Positions 24,001 to 35,650 of a stretch of DNA of 64,000 nt are shown here, in pieces. Location: positions 1,240,001 to 1,304,000 of the forward strand of contig VNWV01000006.1 in assembly GCA_009801085.1 (NCBI GenBank), read 5' to 3'. How positions within the stretch are numbered: the stretch's first letter is position 1; each line of letters opens with the position of its first letter. The notes below the pieces were generated by a model, which had not been told where the DNA came from, ran no database searches, and was given only the letters and a program-made list of their open reading frames with translations. The translations under genes and the position numbers were made by a program. Source of the stretch: Lasiodiplodia sp. COLG20. Lineage: Eukaryota; Ascomycota; Dothideomycetes; Botryosphaeriales; Botryosphaeriaceae.

Positions 24001-27000
24001 CGATCGTTCTTCCCTCCTGCCGCCCGACGACTCCCCCAACCCCTTCCTAGCAGCAGCCCGCCGCGATATCGCGCACACCCTCTGCTTCAAGCCGATGGCT
24101 TATTCAGACCTCACGCAGCGCTTCTCCGAAAGGCTGCAAGACTACGACGAGTTCGGTGACATACTCAAGGAGATGACTCTGTTTAGGCCACCGGAAGGTC
24201 TTTCAGACTCTGGAACGTTCACCTTGAAGGAGCAGTACATCGAGGAGATTGATCCGTACATTGCTCATTACAACCGAAACAGCCGCGAGGAAGCCGAAAA
24301 TATTTACAGGAACCACATGGCGAAGAAGACTGGAAAAGACCCGGCGAGCATAGTCTTTGAGCCCAAGCTACCGCGCATACGGAGCGGCATTTTCAAAGAT
24401 CTCGCTCATTTCACCAAACTTCCCATTTTTGCCCAATTCATCTACTACTTCCTCGGCTATGCGTTGGCTTCTCCGACGGTCACTCCCAATGTGCCCATGA
24501 CGAGGTTGGAGGCTTTCGTTCAGTTCGTCCTGCAGCTCATCATTGTGGTGGTCAACGAGGAATTGGGCGAATTTGCGGCATCCGGAGGGGAGGAGGATCA
24601 ATCAGGATCGTTCACCCTCTTTGCGCTCTCGAAGCACTTCTCTCCCAACCCCGAGTTCCAACAACAGGGCACCGTCGTTTCCCTGCTCCGTGCCTTGTTG
24701 GAAAAGGAAGAATTCAAGGCCTGCGAACCGAAGATCCGCCTGATCCTGTCCCGCATCCAGCAGCGACAGCCGATCGGGTTCGAGAATGCGGTTCCGGTCG
24801 ATCGGATGGACACGGCGTCCCCGGCGGCCGCCGCCGCTCAAGACAAGGAGTTGAAAAAGAAGCAGGCTCTCGAGAGACAGGCGCGGGTCATGGCCCAATT
24901 CAAAGAACAGCAATCCAACTTCATGGCCAACCAAGCCATCGACTGGGGCGACGACCTCAGCGACGAGGAGGATTTCGATACACCCGCCGCCCAAGAGGAC
25001 AAAACTTGGAAGTACCCCTCGGGCACTTGCATCTTGTGCCAAGAAGAAACCGACGATCAAAGGCTCTACGGCACGTTTGCCTTCATTTCTGAAAGCGGGA
25101 TCCTGCGCCAGACGAACGTACAGGATCCCGACTGGTTGTCTGAAGTCGCTGGCACACCAGCGGATTTGGACCGCTCCTCTGAGCACATCAGACCATTTGG
25201 TGTTTCCGGAAAGAATCGCAAGATTGTGCAGAAGACGACCTTTGAGGGAAAGACGGTCTTGACTGAGCGCCAAGACTTGGGCAAAGGCTTCCCTTATTCT
25301 CACAACAAGCGAGGCCCCGTCAGCACCGGTTGCGGGCATATCATGCATTACTCGTGCTTCGAGGTCTACAACACGGCGACGCACCGTAGGCACGTCAACC
25401 AGATTGCACGACAGCATCCGGAGCGTCCCGAGTACAAGGAATTCATGTGCCCTCTCTGCAAGGCGCTCGGGAACGCCTTTCTACCGATCATCTGGGAAGG
25501 GAAGACGATCACCTACCCGGGCGTCCTCGAGCCTGAGATACCGTTCGACGCGTGGCTCGAGTCCCACGTCAGCGTCCAGATTTCCAAGCTCGACAAGGGC
25601 GCCGAACGTGCAGGTGCGGACGTTCCTCCAGCCTACTTACGGCAGCACAAGATGTTCTCTGATTACGGTACAGAGAAGATGATCGCTCCTCTCTCGTCCA
25701 GGCTGTCCGACCTGTCGCGGCCTGGACCCGTGACGGTGGCCGCGCCGCCGACGCAGAGCTCCGCTACCCGCGGTTTCCCATTGCCCGCCTTCTTGGTCCG
25801 AGCAGAGGAGGATGCGAGAGAGCCGTTTACGGTATCGACGCCTGAACCGACCGCACCGTCTCTGCAATCCACACCGCCTTTGGAGCTATACTCCATATAC
25901 CGGCGTTTGCGAGACACGATGCGGGCAAACATGCTGCAGACGAGGTACTCGCACTCCCACGGCCACAGCTCTCACCTCGTCTCTGAGGACTTGACGTACA
26001 CCGACACGCTTGCCAAGTCTCTCGGTTTCTCGATCGCCGCCGCCGAGATCGCTCAGCGTGGTACCGAATCCGACGTGGGCTGTACGTTGCTAGACAAGAT
26101 TTCAGAGCACTCGCTCACCCACCTCCGGGTCTTGTCTGAGACCGTGACGTCTTATCTTGCCGTAGGGGGCATGCATCACCAAGGAAAGAACAGGACAAAC
26201 ACAGAGTTCTTGGACAGTCAGAACCGCCAGCTTCACCAGCTAATGTTCGGCCACCCTCTGGTGGAAGAGACGACGTCCCCGACGGCATCTCCGACGAAAT
26301 CCATCCCTCCGCTTTTCCTGCAGGACCCGTTCGTGTTCCTCACGGAATGTTCCGTCTGCCTCGTTCCTTCGCTCCACCTCGACGTCCATCACGTAATGCG
26401 ACTTTGCTATCTCGCCGAGGTCGTCAAGGCCATAGCGGTGTTTGTCTTCGCCGATCCTGAAGTACTCGCAAAGGCCCCCGTGCACGATGAGGATCTCTAC
26501 AGGGACCACGCCGCCAGTCTCGGCCAAGAACAGATGGAAGTCTTCTCCGCCTTTGTAAAGCGCATTGTCATCGACAATGAGGAAGCCGTCATCCCCGACG
26601 AAGTTGGGCAGGGGGCTCAGAGGGTCATGTCACTCTTTGACGCCGAGAACATCAACTTCTTGCGGTACCTGCGCGTGCTGGTCTCAGCTTATGCCTTGCC
26701 CTTTGTGCGTAAGACTGTGATCCTCATGCATGTCCGCTACGGCGTAGAGTTCCCCGACGCCGGGTACGACTCTGCCAAGGAGCCCGAGCTGCAGCGCCTT
26801 TCGAAGGCGCTGCGGCTTCCGTCGTTAGATGAGATGTTTGGCTTGTACCTCGCCGACGGACCGGCGAGCATGATCAACCGGTCGATCGCATCGGGATGGA
26901 TCAAACATTGGGCTTCGTACCGCGAGAGCAAGCGCTCGGGCCCTCCAGCGAGGCCGCTGACTCTCAGTCACCCGGCAATCTTCGAGCTGGTCGGCCTGCC

Positions 27001-27490
27001 AAAGAACTACGACACGCTCACGGACGAAGCGATCAAGCGCAAGTGCCCGACCGTCCCCCACAAAGAGCTGACAGATCCTTGCGTGTGTCTCTTCTGTGGA
27101 GAAATCTTCTGCAGCCAGGCAGTCTGTTGCATGAAGCAAGGGGGCAAAGGCGGGTGCATGCAGCACCAAGCCAAGTGAGTATCTATCTATACACGATCGC
27201 CTATTTCTAACGTCATTCGCAGATGCGGCGGCAACATTGGCATGTTCATCAACATCCGCAAGTGCATGCTGCTCTACACGCACCACCAGAGCGGCAGCTG
27301 GTTCCCCGCTCCGTATCTAGACAAGCACGGCGAGACGGACATGTCGTTGCGACGACAACACCAGCTATACCTACACCAGAAGCGGTACGACGCGCTCGTC
27401 CGGAACGTTTGGCTGGGCCATCAGGTGCCGTCCACGATTGCTCGAAAATTGGAGGGGGACATCAACAACGGAGGGTGGGAGACGATGTGA
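21020..27490 (+). CDS. UBR1: N-recognin E3 ubiquitin ligase Ubr1
   Basis: Recognises destabilising N-terminal residues (N-degrons) and ubiquitinates their proteins with an E2 of the Rad6/Ubc2 class, feeding the proteasome. Two exons: 21020-27174 and 27223-27490, with a 48-nt intron (27175-27222, GTGAGT...CAG); 2140 residues. UBR box at about residues 84-155 (HPCGHIFKSGEATYRCKTC, CDCGDPEAW, HCNIH), which binds basic N-termini. ClpS-like domain at about 235-330 (FALVLWNDEKHTVMDV), for bulky hydrophobic N-termini. An acidic Asp/Glu stretch (about 400-445) and a proline run (PPPPPPPPVP) follow. The RING-H2 starts CILCQEETDD near residue 1336 and continues CGHIMHYSC and CPLCKALGN to about 1480. 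The C-terminal cap has CVCLFCGEIFCSQAVCC and the conserved GSWFPAPYLDKHGE. The first ATG of the frame is at 21020 (gcaaaATGc). The intron joins HQAK to CGGNIGMF as in the family. Confidence 0.97.
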
Positions 27491-27586
27491 GATGGAGGAC
27501 GGCGTAACGGTGGGAAGCATTGCTGGGAGTTCGGGTTCCGTGTCATTTAGGGCATACACATTCGATGTACATGATATCGAAGCAAC

Positions 27587-27592
27587 AATAAA
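27587..27592 (+). terminator. UBR1: Candidate polyadenylation signal of UBR1
   Basis: AATAAA (within acaataaataac), about 100 nt downstream of the TGA. Canonical motif at a typical distance. Confidence 0.45.
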
Positions 27593-28033
27593 TAACGAGA
27601 CAGGGCACAAGGATGATCCGCCCGTTGTATTGATGTCGTCATGCCGGGGCCAGGGTAATGAATGATCGACGGGCGATATTGCGGCGGCGCGCAAGCGAGA
27701 CGAGAGCGCTTCGCGCGGGTGAGGCGGGACGGGCGCGGTGTCAGGACGACGACAGCGAGGAGTCGACGAGCTCTCGAGTCGGCCGGGACCGTCTAAAATG
27801 TGCGCCGTGGCGAAGACGGCCGGTGGCTCAGAGTCTTGGAGTCTGCGGCGGAGTCATGAGGCGCGCACGGGCCCCGCCCCGCCTGGCGCCGCAGCTCTTT
27901 AACGAGTGGAGCCGCCCGTCCATGTACCCTTTGGCCACCACCACACTACCCACTTGCATCCGCCATCGCCATCGCAGATATGAAGCTCTGCTAGCCGCTC
28001 TCCCGAGCACCACACACTCCGCTACATCCGACG

Positions 28034-28161
28034 ATGTCCACGCGCCCCAGGGCGATCACATTCGACCTAGATTGTACGATGCGCCGCCGTGCCTCACTCG
28101 AGCAGGCCACTGACCGCCACACTGCGCAGTTTCCTTACCTCACTTTGATAGATTCATTTGA
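28034..28161 (+). other. Candidate spliced upstream reading frame in the NYN-gene leader
   Basis: An ATG at 28034 starts a frame that, unspliced, runs to 28303 and overlaps the main ATG out of frame. A plausible intron 28074-28129 (GTACGA, CACTGAC branch, GCGCAG, 56 nt) would shorten it to 23 codons with its TGA at 28159-28161, two bases before the main ATG at 28164. All of this is read from the sequence; use in vivo is inference. Confidence 0.4.
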
Positions 28162-28163
28162 TT

Positions 28164-30029
28164 ATGGCAAATCCTCACATGCCCCCAACTCCGGAGGACA
28201 CGCCGTGGGACTTTTCCCACGTGCTCAATCTCATCAACTCGCTCTCGCCCAAGCCTCAGGCATCCGCTCTTCGCTCCGTGCCGCCAGAGCCTCCTCAGGA
28301 TGAGGAGCTGAAGCAAATGACTGCCGACGAGTCGTCCGGCGGCCTCGGCGACTTCAACAAGGTCTGGGAGTTCTTGGGCGTACCGCACGACGCTCCGCCG
28401 CCCCGACTCCCGGTCCTCACTCCACCGCCTTCCGAACCAAGTGCCGATAAGGAGAAGGAGGCCTACGCCTCGGACGGTGCTGCCTGCTACCAGTCAGTCG
28501 GCAAAGGCCACAAATGGCTTGTGTCGGACGAAGATGGCCCAGACACCCTCGCCAATGGCGTCGACGATGTCTTCGGCACCGCTGCCGCAGACGTGTCTGA
28601 CGCTCCGGTCAAAGACGCGGCCGGTCTCACCAAGACCCAGCGCAAGCGAGAGAGTCGCAAGGCTCGCCGCGCGGCCGAAGCTGAGAAGCGGGCGGCCAAG
28701 GCGAAGACGGTCAGCGACGTCGAGTCTGGAGATGACGCACTTTACACGCCCGCTCGCAAGGCTAGCGTCCATATCGTAGAGCCTCCCCCTATCCCTGACG
28801 TCCGATACAACCTGCGCTCACGCGCGGTACCTTCCACTCCCCAAGTATCAAAGATCAAGGACGTGGCGACTCCGCAGGCGGTTCCTTTCACCGAACCTAA
28901 GAAAGCTGTCAGCAAGCCGGGTGCGCACGTGTTTTCTTCTACTTCGAAACCCATTGACATCCCGAAGAAGTCCAAGAAGCTCGAGGATTCCGCGATCCCC
29001 TTGAAGCTCTCAGGCTCTGACAAGGACAGAGCGGCGAAGAACCACTCCGGTTCCCCGGTGAGGAAGCGCGATGCCTTGAAGCCTTGCAGTCCACCGAAAC
29101 AATATGAAAGTTCTGGCTCGCCTGCGCCCGCAGGCATGAACTCGGGCTATCTTAATGCCATCATGAACCAGAAGCCGTTGTACTTCCAGGGTCCCGGAAC
29201 GTCTCCCTCGCAACAGCAGCCCAGGCCCTTGACCATTCGGGACAAGGATGACAGGAACCTCCATTTCCTGTTGACTCTCATTCGCAACTTTGGCGAAGAC
29301 AAGCATTGGCTGGCCAAGCCCGCGCAGCTTGTCAACCACACGCAGGCGCCTGATGGTATTCATGTTTTCATTGACTTTTCCAACATCCATATCGGCTTCC
29401 AAAACTGCGTCAAAACGATGCGCGGCCTGCCCGTGCAGGCTCGCATCCGCCGGGAGGACATCGATTTCGAAGCCCTCGTTCTGTTGATGGAGCGACGTCG
29501 ACCGGTTGCCAAGCGCATTCTCGTCGGGTCGCTCCCCGCTATTCCCGCCTTCGAGCGGGCAAAGTCTCTCGGTTATGAGACGAACATCCTGGATAAGGTG
29601 TTCAAGGCGCGCGAGCTAACCGACCGCCAAAAATATTTCCGTCAGCGCGAGAACCGCGCCTCCAGCGGCAACGAGGGTAGCGGCAGTGGATCTGAAACGA
29701 ACACCGCAGCTCCCATGAAAGCCAAGGAGGCATGGGTCGAGCAGGGTGTGGATGAGATTCTGCACCTGAAGATGCTGGAATCGGTCGTCGATGTCGACAA
29801 ACCGTCCACCATCGTGCTGGCCACCGGCGATGCCGCAGCTGCCGAGTACAGTCAAGGTTTCATGCGCATGGTCGAACGCGCTCTCAAAAAGGGGTGGCGC
29901 GTCGAGCTCGTCTCGTGGCAAGCGGGCATCAGCAACGCTTACAAGAAACGCGATTTCCGCCAGAAATGGGGGGACGCGTTCCGCATCATCAGCCTAGACG
30001 ACTACGTCGAGGACCTGTTGGACACTTGA
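28164..30029 (+). CDS. NYN-domain (PIN-like ribonuclease fold) protein
   Basis: 621 residues, single coding exon. The C-terminal half carries a NYN domain: strand plus motif IHVFIDFSNIHIGF, with the acidic residue D404 and N407 in the DFSN motif. It continues with VAKRILVGSLPAIPAFERAKSLGYETNIL, an acidic/Gly-Ser insertion, the second acidic site region TIVLATGDAAAAEY with GFMRMVERALKKGW, and a final strand WRVELVSW. NYN domains are metal-dependent nuclease folds acting on RNA, so an RNA-processing role is a family-based inference. The N-terminal 390 residues are low complexity: Pro/Ser-rich, a basic KTQRKRESRKARRAAEAEKR stretch, and multiple (S/T)P sites. The start at 28164 (ttATGGCAAAT) is the first in-frame ATG. 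Substrate unknown. Confidence 0.9.
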   Translation: MANPHMPPTPEDTPWDFSHVLNLINSLSPKPQASALRSVPPEPPQDEELKQMTADESSGGLGDFNKVWEFLGVPHDAPPPRLPVLTPPPSEPSADKEKEAYASDGAACYQSVGKGHKWLVSDEDGPDTLANGVDDVFGTAAADVSDAPVKDAAGLTKTQRKRESRKARRAAEAEKRAAKAKTVSDVESGDDALYTPARKASVHIVEPPPIPDVRYNLRSRAVPSTPQVSKIKDVATPQAVPFTEPKKAVSKPGAHVFSSTSKPIDIPKKSKKLEDSAIPLKLSGSDKDRAAKNHSGSPVRKRDALKPCSPPKQYESSGSPAPAGMNSGYLNAIMNQKPLYFQGPGTSPSQQQPRPLTIRDKDDRNLHFLLTLIRNFGEDKHWLAKPAQLVNHTQAPDGIHVFIDFSNIHIGFQNCVKTMRGLPVQARIRREDIDFEALVLLMERRRPVAKRILVGSLPAIPAFERAKSLGYETNILDKVFKARELTDRQKYFRQRENRASSGNEGSGSGSETNTAAPMKAKEAWVEQGVDEILHLKMLESVVDVDKPSTIVLATGDAAAAEYSQGFMRMVERALKKGWRVELVSWQAGISNAYKKRDFRQKWGDAFRIISLDDYVEDLLDT

Positions 30030-31049
30030 AATGGTGTCTTGTACGTCTGGCGTTTGGTGGCTAGGCACATGAGCCAGCGTTTCTCCAAACGCATCAATCG
30101 ACCCTCCAGTTTGCATTTTCATTGATGAACAATGCCGCTCCTTGGCTCTTCTCTGAGAGTAATCTTGGAGCAAGATGATCCGAAGAGCTTTTTGAAATGA
30201 CTTTTCACGGCAGCCCGTCTCATGATGGCATCGACTTCCCATTTTCGATTAGATCAGTTTTCCATCGCGCGAGCACTCAGAAGGCCTCTGTGTTATTTAT
30301 AACCCACAGAAGGCCTTCACTATCCGTCGACCGCCCGTCATCTGTTTGACAAACAGGCGGCGCACTCACGTCCATGCTGCTCATCGTCAGCCGGTCACGA
30401 ACTTCTCGATTTGTCCTTTTTTCGCGTCCCCAACTTTTGCTTTGTTATCTTGAGTTTGATGTTTTGGTTTTGGAAGATCGTTTTGCTTGGGCGTCACCTT
30501 ATCAAGGGGAATCGGAATGACATTTTGCTCAGACAAGGCGCAATTGCTACGGGCTTTCTATCTTGACTTTCCTCTCCCCTTTCATCTTCCTCTGAAGTAG
30601 GTATTGACGGCATGGATGCCAGGATCTGGGCACGGATAGGACGGTTTTCAAATTTTTGTTTATATTGCGTACTCTCCAATCATATCGATCTTCATTTTAG
30701 GTAGAAGTCGTTTTTTATCCTACTCCAATGCTTTGCCTCATGTTTTACTATAAGATGCTTTCAAATGGGGAGCGTAGCGCAAAGTTGGGTTGAGCGGACT
30801 TTGCATCGGCTTTCTCAAGTTCCGAGTCAATTTGACTCGATGACAAAATACCATTCATTCACTTCAACATGTACTACATGCATCTCGACATTTCCAACCA
30901 TTCTATGGGTCGGTTTCGCATTGAGGGGGAAAACACAAAGGCTCGTGAAGCCATCGCAAACTTCTTGATTCCTCTTTTCTAATCATTACGCAACAATCGC
31001 TACGAATCCATCCCCCATGGCGGGCAAGAAGGCATGAATCCGACCTGAT
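30030..31049. other. Convergent intergenic region, AT-richer
   Basis: 1 kb between the NYN gene (+) and RPN3 (-). T-rich, with frames of at most about 80 codons. No gene, repeat pair or RNA gene seen. Confidence 0.6.
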
Positions 31050-32714
31050 CTACAACCCTTCGAAATCGCCCGCCGCGTCATCCTCGTCGATGTCGCCATC
31101 CTGAATCTCCTTGGCCAGCTCCCTCTCACGCTCGCGCGCCTCCTGTGCGTTCTTCAGCTCGAGACGGTGCTGGTTCATGGGATAGCGCATGGCCTTGACG
31201 CACTCGTCGTGGAGGGTCAGGCAAGCCGAGATACGGTCGTGGAAGGCCTCGGCTGGCTCACGAGTGGCGTAGACGTCGCCCGGGCGCTTGGTCTGCATGA
31301 AGCCCTTCTCGTGATTGATCGAGGCCTCGATGACGCCGTCGCGGATGGCCTTGGCGACGATGTACTCGGCCGACTCCTCGCTCTCGAGGCCCAGACGGAT
31401 GCAGATGTCGCGCAGCGAGATGCGCGAGTAGCTGAGCGAGAGCATGCGGATGCCGGTACGGATGACGTTTTGGCGCAGGCGCAGAATCAGCGTGTACGTG
31501 CCCTCGCGCTGGAAGACGCCCGCGTTGGCCTGCACCACGCGGACGAAGCCCTGCAGGTCACCGGCACGCACCGCCTGCACGAGGCGGAAGTACGGCTCAA
31601 GAGCACGCTCGAGCTTGGGCTGGCTGAAGATGGCACGTTCCGGGATGTCGCCCATCAGCAGCTCTACCACGACGAGCAGCTTCATCGAAGCCTGGTAGAA
31701 GCCGGCGGCGACGGGGCTGGTGGGCGATTTGCGGGTAGCGCTAGTCAGGTGCTCGTGGGCCTCGGTGTAGTTGAGCTGGATGGCGCGGATGCGGCCGAGA
31801 TAGTAGAGGAAACGCGCGACCTGGTTGTTGGGAGCCGTCTGGGGGAATTGCGTCTGCGCGACCAACAGGTCGGCCTGGGTGATGTCGGCGGTCGAGAGGT
31901 AGTTCCGCAGCAGCAGGACCATGACGGCGGCCTGCGTATCTTCATCCTTCCGCAGAACAGCGCTGCGGAGAGCAGCGAGGAGCTGGCGGCGGATGTTGAT
32001 GACGGGGGATTGCCGCGACGGCGGCTTCGGGTCCAAGTTCTCGTGGAATAGGGCGAAGTAGAAGTAAGCCTTGGCGGCCAGGGAATCGAGCGTGCGACGG
32101 TTCAGCTCGCGGATGTGGTCGACCAGCCACGACGACCATTGTGCGCCCTTGGAAAATTCCTGCTGGTCGTAGAAGAGCACCTAGATGCAAATGGGTCAGC
32201 CAGTACGAAAGAGGCGAGCATGTGGTGGCGGTACCTGGACGAGAACGGCAAGGTAGATGTCGACCTCGGGGACGACCTCCTTCTTCGAGTTTGCCTCCGA
32301 CGCCTTGGTCGATTGTGCGGAGCCACCGATAGCGGCGATGAGCTTCTTGCCCATTTCATTGCTCTGGGGGTAGTAGGAGACGATGGCGTCGGTCAGGACT
32401 TGCGGGTTGAGGCGCTTCCGCAGCGAGGATATCGAGCGCAGGGCGCGCAGGGTGAAGCGTGAATCGAACTGCGCAACGGCACGTTCGAGGAGCGCGAAGT
32501 TGCTGGCGATGTCTGCACCGGCGTCAGCTCATCCAGCTCCCAACACAGCGCGGTGGCGGGCCGGATCCGCACACGCCGGCCCATCGGCCGGCGAGGCGAT
32601 GCCGGAGCACCAAATAGCCAAAGAACAAGGCGACGGACCTGCAACGGCCTTCTCCTTTGCATCAACGACGGGCTGCTCGCCGGAAGTGACGACGCCTTCC
32701 ATGCTCTCCGCCAT
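31050..32714 (-). CDS. RPN3: 26S proteasome regulatory subunit Rpn3
   Basis: Lid subunit of the 19S particle with a C-terminal PCI domain that packs in the lid horseshoe. Three exons: 32714-32639, 32512-32235 and 32180-31050; 494 residues. Introns: 32638-32513 (donor GTCCGT, weak; branch GCTGAC; CAG) and 32234-32181 (GTACCG ... CTAG). The first splice joins EKAVA to DIASNFALLERAVAQFDSRFTL and the second joins LAVLVQ to VLFYDQQEF, both recovering the conserved Rpn3 sequence. TPR-like helices (KAYFYFALFHENL, ATRKSPTSPVAAGFYQASMKLL) are followed by the PCI domain (FVRVVQANAGVFQREGTYTL, ISLRDICIRLGLESEESAEY) and an acidic end (DGDIDEDDAAGDFEGL). It diverges from SPC34. Identity is firm; only the weak first donor leaves some doubt on exon 1. 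Confidence 0.95.
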
Positions 32715-32996
32715 GTTGAGCCGAATGTGAGACGATGCTGCGGCGATGGAAGGGAATGAGGGCGAATCTGCAGCTGGAACGGCTCCGAGGCGGGGGCGGA
32801 CTAGAGGGGCGGACGAAGGGTGGTCGAGTAGTTGATGGGAGGAGGCAGATGCGGATGTGGTGGTGGCAGCTTGGGAGCTTCAGAGGTCACCTACCGTCGG
32901 CCATGACGCCTCGCAGACGCCGATGCGTCCGTGCACCGTCTGTTGCCATTGGACTGTCGCTGCAAGCAACAAACAACACCACACCATTCGTCCGCC
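32715..32996. promoter_or_regulatory. Short bidirectional promoter, RPN3 / SPC34
   Basis: 282 bp between divergent ATGs. It has several G-rich boxes on the plus strand, and GGTGGCAGC, which shares seven of nine bases with the yeast proteasome element GGTGGCAAA. That match is too weak to call as a site. Confidence 0.5.
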
Positions 32997-33851
32997 ATGA
33001 CGCTCCTCGACGCCCACCTCGAGCAGATTTCGCTCTGTTCCGCATCAATCGCCGAGCTGCCGTGCGCCATATCTCCCCTCGCTTCTGAGAAATGCTGACC
33101 CGCCCCGCAGCTTTCCCCGCCCAAAGATATTCACCAATGCACTGCTACACCCGCATGACATAACAGCTCTGATCCGCGACACCGAGTCTCACGAGCGCGC
33201 CCTCTTCTCCGTACCACCTCCTCCGAAAGCCCCCGTGGCGCAGGAGCCCTCTTCTCTTGCTGGCTCCAATCGCCGCGCTACCGTTTTCAATGCGCCGCGC
33301 CGCAACACCGCCGTCGCCGCAATCCTAGGCAATGACTTGGTCGAGCGCATTCGCGAGGGCGGTGGCGGTGGCGCCGGCAGCACGCTGGGCTATCGTTCGT
33401 ATGGTGGAGCCAGAGGCAGAGGTGACATCGACGTGGAAACGCTATTGGAGGGCGCGGAGAAGCTGTGTGGCGTCTAGTGAGTGCATTTGCCTTGCCATAT
33501 ACTGTGCGGCCCTAACATTGCCACAGTCATATCCCAGGCGTCAACCACAAGATTGCACAGCTCAGACAGAGGCACGCGCGGCTCAGTTCGTCGATCGAAC
33601 ATTACGAACTACGCGTTGCCGAGCAGCAGGCAACGCTCGCCCGGATGAACAAGCCACGAGACGAGTACGGTGACGAGGCCGAAGACGCTCCCCTGCCTGA
33701 ACCGGAGCCGGAAGAAGCGCCTTTGACCATGGAGGATCTGATGAGGGAGGAGGAGGAGATCAGAGCTCTGGAGAGCAAGAAGCGTGGGTTGGAGGATCGG
33801 GTCAACTCCATGGGCAGGGATATATACGGCGTGCAAAGGGCTTTGAGATGA
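32997..33851 (+). CDS. SPC34: DASH complex subunit Spc34
   Basis: Subunit of the fungal DASH/Dam1 ring that couples kinetochores to spindle microtubules. Three exons: 32997-33061, 33111-33476 and 33527-33851; 251 residues. Introns: 33062-33110 (GTGCGC...GCAG) and 33477-33526 (GTGAGT, CCTAAC branch, ACAG). The spliced N-terminus MTLLDAHLEQISLCSASIAE followed by LPFPRPKIFTNALL and HDITALIRDTESHERALFSV is the hallmark of fungal Spc34. The second junction gives LCGVYHIPGVNHKIAQLR, then a coiled coil (RQRHARLSSSIEHYELRVAE) and a Glu-rich C-terminal helix. A Gly-rich insertion (GGGGGAG) lies in the middle. Phases agree throughout. The DASH complex is fungal-specific, which supports the taxonomic call. 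Confidence 0.93.
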
Positions 33852-35650
33852 AGGGCGTCTGCTTTTCTTTGTGAGGATATGTTCAAGGAGTCCATGATAC
33901 CCAATTGTTCCGCCCTTTCAGGTACTACTAAAGGATATTTTTGCCGCGATTTCCATGGCCTTCTGCTGCTGTCACTTTGGCGAGCCTCATATCTTTGGGG
34001 AAACAGTGTGAATGTGACCTCTCATTCTGACTAGGTTGCTACCTATGTCCAAGTGGATCATGCGCTACATCATACAACAGGCAAATTTGACTTTCACTGG
34101 TTTTTCGATGTGCGGCGGCATCTTGTTATTGTTGAGTGGAATAGAGTGTAATACGTAGCACTTCTAGAGATGTACATGGTAGGAGCTTATCAAGGGTGGG
34201 TGATACTTATAATCCCGCGGCTTGGGATCTACATCTTATAAAACCGTGCAGTGAAAGATGATCTTTGTCGACTACACGGTGCAAGACAAAGCCGTATGCT
34301 ATCGACAAGCTTCATCCCGTTAGGCCTTTCAGGAAACCTATGAACCATTACATTTTCAGTTAGAGTCCTAAATATGCACTGAAGCAGTATTGTTCTATGC
34401 AATGGCGCACCCTTCAAGGCACAAGATTACCTCGTGATAGATCATATATTTATAAACAATGCATGAGTATATTTGAGTATCTATGTACTGCGAATTCGTT
34501 AGAAATGCCACCACGTAAGCGGCGAATATTCATGAAAGAACAGACATATGAATATTATTCCAAGGCCATGGCCACGTATTTTCCCGTCTTTAGGGAGGTC
34601 GTATCCCAACACTGTTTTCAGAAGCCTAAATATCCGCCTCCTTTGTTATCCATGCACACTTTGTCCTATCAATTGAGATGATTCGATATAGTTCTCTATA
34701 GGTCGCATCTGAGACTCTATAGATATATATGTTGTACGAAATGAAGATGGTCGATCGAGCTGTTGATACTATTTGGTGTGTACGCAAGTGCGAGAGAGAA
34801 GTGGTACGCTTTATAGGTAATGGTGATATTTAACACTCTTGTCGGGTTGAGTACGACTTAGTTTAATCTAGTAAATAAATAAAATTCCTTACAGACGTGT
34901 ATGTTAGAGGCTGTTGATATTGGTTTCTTTAGTGTAGTTTGTTAGTCTTTATTCTTTCTTCTCAATTGTTGAAAAACTTTAAAAATATGTTATATGTAGA
35001 ATTTAATTTGATGTTAATTCGTTACTACATTCTAATTAGAATACTGTTTATCGTTTGTAGCGTAGCCATTGAAGAGGATACATATATTTTAAAGACATCA
35101 GTTAGAAACAACTCTCACCGTTTAACATTGAACTAGCTTATTCATTCCCAATAAGCCCCAATTGAAGTAAAGACCTTAGTTATATCGGAAATTAAGCCGC
35201 GCATGAGAAAGGAATAGCAAGTCTCATGAAAGCGCAATAGATGGCTGAATATATTACTACGTACTTTTTCAACTTACCCACCCGGTAATAATGAGCCAGA
35301 TCATAGCAAGGGTCATCGGCCGTGTCTTCATCGAGTAGCTATGTATAAGTACAGTACAGTGGCCAAAAGGGAAGGCTCAGTATTCGTTCTGACCATCGCG
35401 ATGTCTCATTCTGTGTGCCATATAGTACGCCCATGCAATAACTTCTCGAGTTTCCATCAAACACGTCCCACTTATCAATACAATAGTATCCGAGGGCGCC
35501 CCTCTCCGCACGTGTTCCACATCACAAAAACAACAATGTTCCTAACGCTAATATAAGATGCTATACCACACCTTACGATACATCTGATGCTTTGCCTGAT
35601 GTTGAATGTGATGGGTAATTATCCTGCTTCCCAGCAGCGTGTCATGCCGG
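33852..35650. other. AT-rich gene-free island
   Basis: SPC34 3' flank followed by a markedly AT-rich tract (strongest about 34690-35160) rich in TA steps. It holds many stops in all frames and no recognisable protein motif. This could be a decayed, RIP-mutated element, but I see no terminal repeats or surviving domain to prove it. Confidence 0.5.

Larger units (their letters stand above)
27491..28163. other. UBR1 3' flank and promoter/leader of the NYN gene
   Basis: Contains an AATAAA at 27587-27592, about 100 nt past the UBR1 stop, and then a GC-rich stretch. The leader of the next gene holds an upstream frame starting at 28034 that may be reshaped by an intron at 28074-28129. Confidence 0.5.

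Noticed and set aside
31167..32051. A 294-codon frame antisense to RPN3
   Set aside because: Shadow frame created by the GC-rich coding strand of RPN3.
32850..32880. Proteasome-associated control element near GGTGGCAGC upstream of RPN3
   Set aside because: Only seven of nine bases match the yeast element, and the surrounding DNA is a GGTGGT simple repeat.
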